Shown here one piece after another: positions 61,583-64,000 of a stretch of 64,000 bases of DNA. The stretch is from assembly GCF_011806405.1 (NCBI RefSeq), contig NZ_JAATOW010000014.1:1-64000 (forward strand), written 5' to 3'. The stretch is from Pseudooceanicola sp. HF7. GTDB lineage: Bacteria > Pseudomonadota > Alphaproteobacteria > Rhodobacterales > Rhodobacteraceae. The notes under the pieces were generated by a model. That model was given only the letters and a program-made list of their open reading frames with translations. It was not told where the DNA came from and searched no databases. The stretch's first letter is position 1. Every line of letters starts with the position of its first letter. The position numbers and the translations under genes were made by a program.

Positions 61583-62917
61583 TCACGACATAGAAGCCCT
61601 ATCGACAGCTTTGCGAACTATCTGAAAGACCTCCTCCAGCTCATCTTTCGGCACGCCGCCAAAAGCAAGCCTAAGCGCCTGGGGCACTGCAACCGTCGTT
61701 GCGAAAGGTTCTGCACCGGATGCGGAAATACCGCGCTCTTTCAAACGTGTGACGATGGGTTCTGCCCGAACACCCTTTTCGAGCGGCAACCAGGCAAAGC
61801 CTGCGTTGCGATGTGAAAGAATGGACCGTCCATCAAAAACGGTCTGGCATAGCTGCTGACGCTCCGCGCCATCCCGTCGCCGGGTCTCTTCTGAGTTGGC
61901 AAGTGTGCCGTCCTCCACCCAGCCCGAGACCAGACCGGAAATCAGCGCCGGGGCGTTCCAGGTCGTCGCCCTGATCGCTTCAAGCAATCTGTCTGTGTGG
62001 GTCATAGGAGCGATCAAGTATCCCAGACGCAACCCTGTGGCGAGACTTTTAGAGAAGCCCCCTACGTGGATCGTTCGTTCCGGCGCGAGAGCGATGAGGC
62101 TTGGTGGTGGGTCCGGCTCCAAAAAAGCGTAGGCCGCGTCTTCTATGAGCAATAGGTCATGCGCGCGCGCGATCTCGACCAGACGCAGGCGTGTTGCCTC
62201 ATCCATAACCGAACCCAAGGGGTTGTGAACCGTCGGCATCAGATAAACCGCCCGCAGCTTGCGCGCGCGACACTTTCGTTCCAGATCGTCCGGCTCCATC
62301 ACGCCGTGCCGTCCCTCGACAGGAACAAGATCAAGGCCCTGCAACGCCGCAATGGATTTGAAGCCGGGGTAGGTCAGGGTGTCGGTTGCGATCCTGTCGC
62401 CGCGTCCCAAAAGCCCAAGGGCGATGGTTGCCAGCCCATGCTGACCGCCTGACGTGACCAGAAGGCATTCGGGGTCGATAGAACCAAGGGTCGCGGCAAG
62501 GCTTTCGGCAATAATCCGGCGTTCGTGCGTCCGCCCGCCGTGGGGCTGGTAACGCAGCATCGCCTCAAGGTCGCCCGCCGCCGCAAGTCGCCGCAGGCCC
62601 GTCCGCAACATATCCGCATCGGCCGCGTCCCCCGGCATGTTGAAAACCAGATCAATGAGGCCATTGCTGGCGGTCTGTCGGACCCCCAGCGTAGGAGGTA
62701 GTCCGAGATCTCGCACGAAGGTGCCACGACCAGCTTCGCCGACAATCATGTCTCTCCGCTCCAGCTCCCCATAAGCACGAGTCGCAGTGGCAAGAGCCAC
62801 ATTGAACTGTTCCGCAAACGCGCGATGTGTGGGCAGTTTCGTGCCAGGGGCCAGCTTGCCCTCTTGAATCGCGGTCGAGACCAGGTCGGCGAGGCGTATG
62901 TAACGAGCTTTCTTCAT
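61583..62917 (-). CDS. MocR/GntR-type PLP-dependent transcriptional regulator
   Basis: The 444-residue protein has an N-terminal GntR winged helix (about 1-75; TKLPTHRAFAEQFNVALATA). A fold-type I aminotransferase-like domain follows, with the PLP lysine in HVGGFSKSLATGLRLGY. The site includes YLMPTVHNPLGSVMDEATR. MocR regulators sense PLP-bound amino compounds. It is divergent from an MFS gene with a dyad between, so it probably controls that exporter. Confidence 0.9.
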   Translation of the reverse strand: MKKARYIRLADLVSTAIQEGKLAPGTKLPTHRAFAEQFNVALATATRAYGELERRDMIVGEAGRGTFVRDLGLPPTLGVRQTASNGLIDLVFNMPGDAADADMLRTGLRRLAAAGDLEAMLRYQPHGGRTHERRIIAESLAATLGSIDPECLLVTSGGQHGLATIALGLLGRGDRIATDTLTYPGFKSIAALQGLDLVPVEGRHGVMEPDDLERKCRARKLRAVYLMPTVHNPLGSVMDEATRLRLVEIARAHDLLLIEDAAYAFLEPDPPPSLIALAPERTIHVGGFSKSLATGLRLGYLIAPMTHTDRLLEAIRATTWNAPALISGLVSGWVEDGTLANSEETRRRDGAERQQLCQTVFDGRSILSHRNAGFAWLPLEKGVRAEPIVTRLKERGISASGAEPFATTVAVPQALRLAFGGVPKDELEEVFQIVRKAVDRASMS

Positions 62918-62932
62918 ATTCTCACTGTATCT

Positions 62933-62957
62933 AGTACAATCAAAAAATTGTCATACT
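62933..62957. promoter_or_regulatory. Candidate MocR operator
   Basis: AGTACAAT (62933-62940) and ATTGTCATACT (62947-62957) form an imperfect dyad in the 91-bp gap between the MocR and MFS starts. A repeat of ATAC lies in the same region. This is a plausible regulator site. Confidence 0.5.
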
Positions 62958-63008
62958 TGCTATCTCATGGCATTCCGATCTCAAGTCAATCTTCGAGGTC
63001 CGCGCCCC

Positions 63009-64000
63009 ATGTCCAAACTGATCCCCGTTTCGCTGCTCGCTCTTGGCCTTTTCACGGTGACGTTCGCCGTGAACCTTCAGGCTCCGCTCTATGATGCCTA
63101 TGCAGCGGAAAGTGATGTCGGGGCGACGGCGGTGACGGTTGCGTTCGCGGCCTATGTCGGGGGTCTCACGCCGACGCTCTTGCTGCTCGGTGGGCTGTCT
63201 GACCGGATTGGACGACGGGTTCCGATTGCGCTGGCGTTGATCCTAGGCGCAGTGGCGACGGCGCTTCTCGTGCAGGTGCCAAGCTGGACAAGTCTTGTCG
63301 TCGCGCGCTTCCTGCTCGGAATCGGAACCGGCCTGGCGACAACCGCCGGGACGGCCTACATGACGGAAATTCTCGGCTCGGACCGCGCGAAGAACGCCGC
63401 CCTGATCGTGACCTCTGCTACATCTCTCGGCTTTGGCGGCGGCGCTCTGGCGACCGGTATCAGCCTCGGGGTGCAGGGTCCGACGCTTTTGCCCGCCAGC
63501 TACATCGCCCTGTTCGTGGCGGCTCCGGTCCTCGCCGTAATTGCCCTCAGACTGCCCCGAATGGACAAGCCTCGCCCCGTGTCCCTTCTGCGCCTGCCGG
63601 TCTTCCCTTCCGGCACATGGATGTTCGGGGCCGCAATGGCGCTCGCCTGGTCCACGACCGGCATGACCATCGCGGTCATTCCGCTGGAGCTTGCCGTGAA
63701 CGATCTCGGTGGGTGGACGGGCCTTGTCATCTTCCTGGCGATCTTCGTAGGATTTCTCTGCCAACCGATTGCCCGGCGCATGACCAACGAGCGCGCGCTC
63801 GCCCTCGGGTTCGTTTTGATCCCACTCGGCTTTCTCGTCCTTCTGGCCGGTGTTTGGTTGAAGATTCTGGCATTCGTTCTCGTCGGCACCTGCATCACCA
63901 GTGCGGCCAGCTACGGCTTCACCTATCTCGCTTCATTGGCGGAAGTTTCATTGCGTGCGCCGGACGACCGAGCAAGGGCGACCGCGGGTCTGTTCGTCTA
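63009..64000 (+). CDS. MFS transporter, partial (runs off the right edge)
   Basis: A frame from the ATG at 63009 is open to the end of the window, giving about 330 residues. It begins MSKLIPVSLLALGLFTVTFA and shows the MFS A-motif GGLSDRIGRRVPIALAL after helix 2. FLLGIGTGLATTAGTAYMTE follows in helix 4. At least nine hydrophobic helices are visible. The stop is outside the window. It is divergent from the MocR regulator and is likely its target. Confidence 0.85.
   Translation, partial: MSKLIPVSLLALGLFTVTFAVNLQAPLYDAYAAESDVGATAVTVAFAAYVGGLTPTLLLLGGLSDRIGRRVPIALALILGAVATALLVQVPSWTSLVVARFLLGIGTGLATTAGTAYMTEILGSDRAKNAALIVTSATSLGFGGGALATGISLGVQGPTLLPASYIALFVAAPVLAVIALRLPRMDKPRPVSLLRLPVFPSGTWMFGAAMALAWSTTGMTIAVIPLELAVNDLGGWTGLVIFLAIFVGFLCQPIARRMTNERALALGFVLIPLGFLVLLAGVWLKILAFVLVGTCITSAASYGFTYLASLAEVSLRAPDDRARATAGLFV

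Overview
The window is GC-rich chromosomal DNA from an alphaproteobacterium, most likely a Rhodobacterales/Roseobacter-type (Paracoccaceae) organism. This rests on the rpsF-rpsR-rplI block with an acidic-tailed L9, the trigger-factor neighbourhood, and many families typical of that order (YbfB-type MFS, DUF3604, EVE, MocR, NikR with a nickel ABC operon). I cannot name the species.

Layout. 1-8,350: core genes, namely ribosomal proteins S6, S18 and L9, a BON-MscS channel, trigger factor, a secreted protein with two PilJ-type repeats and a half-size ABC exporter. An 11-bp tandem repeat and two GC hairpins lie between the channel and trigger factor. 8,400-10,720: decaying genes, with an M20 deacylase, a cupin and a haloacid dehalogenase all carrying lesions, and a CHRD protein split by one stop. 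11,300-21,900: ordinary accessory metabolism and regulation, including a succinate-semialdehyde-type dehydrogenase, two TetR/target pairs with visible palindromic operators, YihY, hemerythrin, a GH5 glycosidase, MarR, VOC and EVE genes. A dead serine recombinase sits at 21,970-22,540. 23,078-27,259: a tight four-gene secreted/membrane operon DUF3604-DUF302-PpiC-HupE. 28,970-32,000: an ECF41-type sigma factor overlapping its AhpD-like partner, with a matching promoter, and a MarR/EamA divergent pair with twin operators.

34,036-37,343: a two-gene operon in which an ATP-grasp ligase is translationally coupled to a 666-residue protein of no family I recognise. Its C-terminal half shows a papain-like Gln-Cys-His-Asn arrangement. 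Then follow a GST, a periplasmic sulfatase, and a 1130-residue SF1 helicase fused to a phospholipase-D nuclease, the architecture of Mokosh type II defence. 44,198-49,539: NikR and a divergent nickel ABC operon (SBP, two permeases, two ATPases) with a NikR box between them. 50,119-51,997: a membrane-bound chemoreceptor and a small partner.

52,190-61,500 is an integrated-element remnant. It holds an integrase tail, a 3' fragment of tRNA-Leu(UAG) that looks like an attachment site, an oriT-like inverted repeat, mobilisation genes (a MobC-like protein and a relaxase containing a coiled-coil gene nested in another frame), and a UvrD-type helicase with an internal nuclease-like domain and zinc fingers. 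AT-richer defence-like genes follow: a SLATT-like two-TM protein overlapping a small nucleotidyltransferase, and a putAbiC-type abortive-infection protein. A 249-bp element with perfect 30-bp inverted ends lies next to the right-hand chromosomal genes (MocR regulator, MFS exporter).

The best candidates for something undescribed are the ATP-grasp/papain-like operon, the two-TM/nucleotidyltransferase pair, the gene nested inside the relaxase, and the DUF3604 operon. A short motif around AGCTGCCATTCGCTGC recurs in several non-coding stretches.
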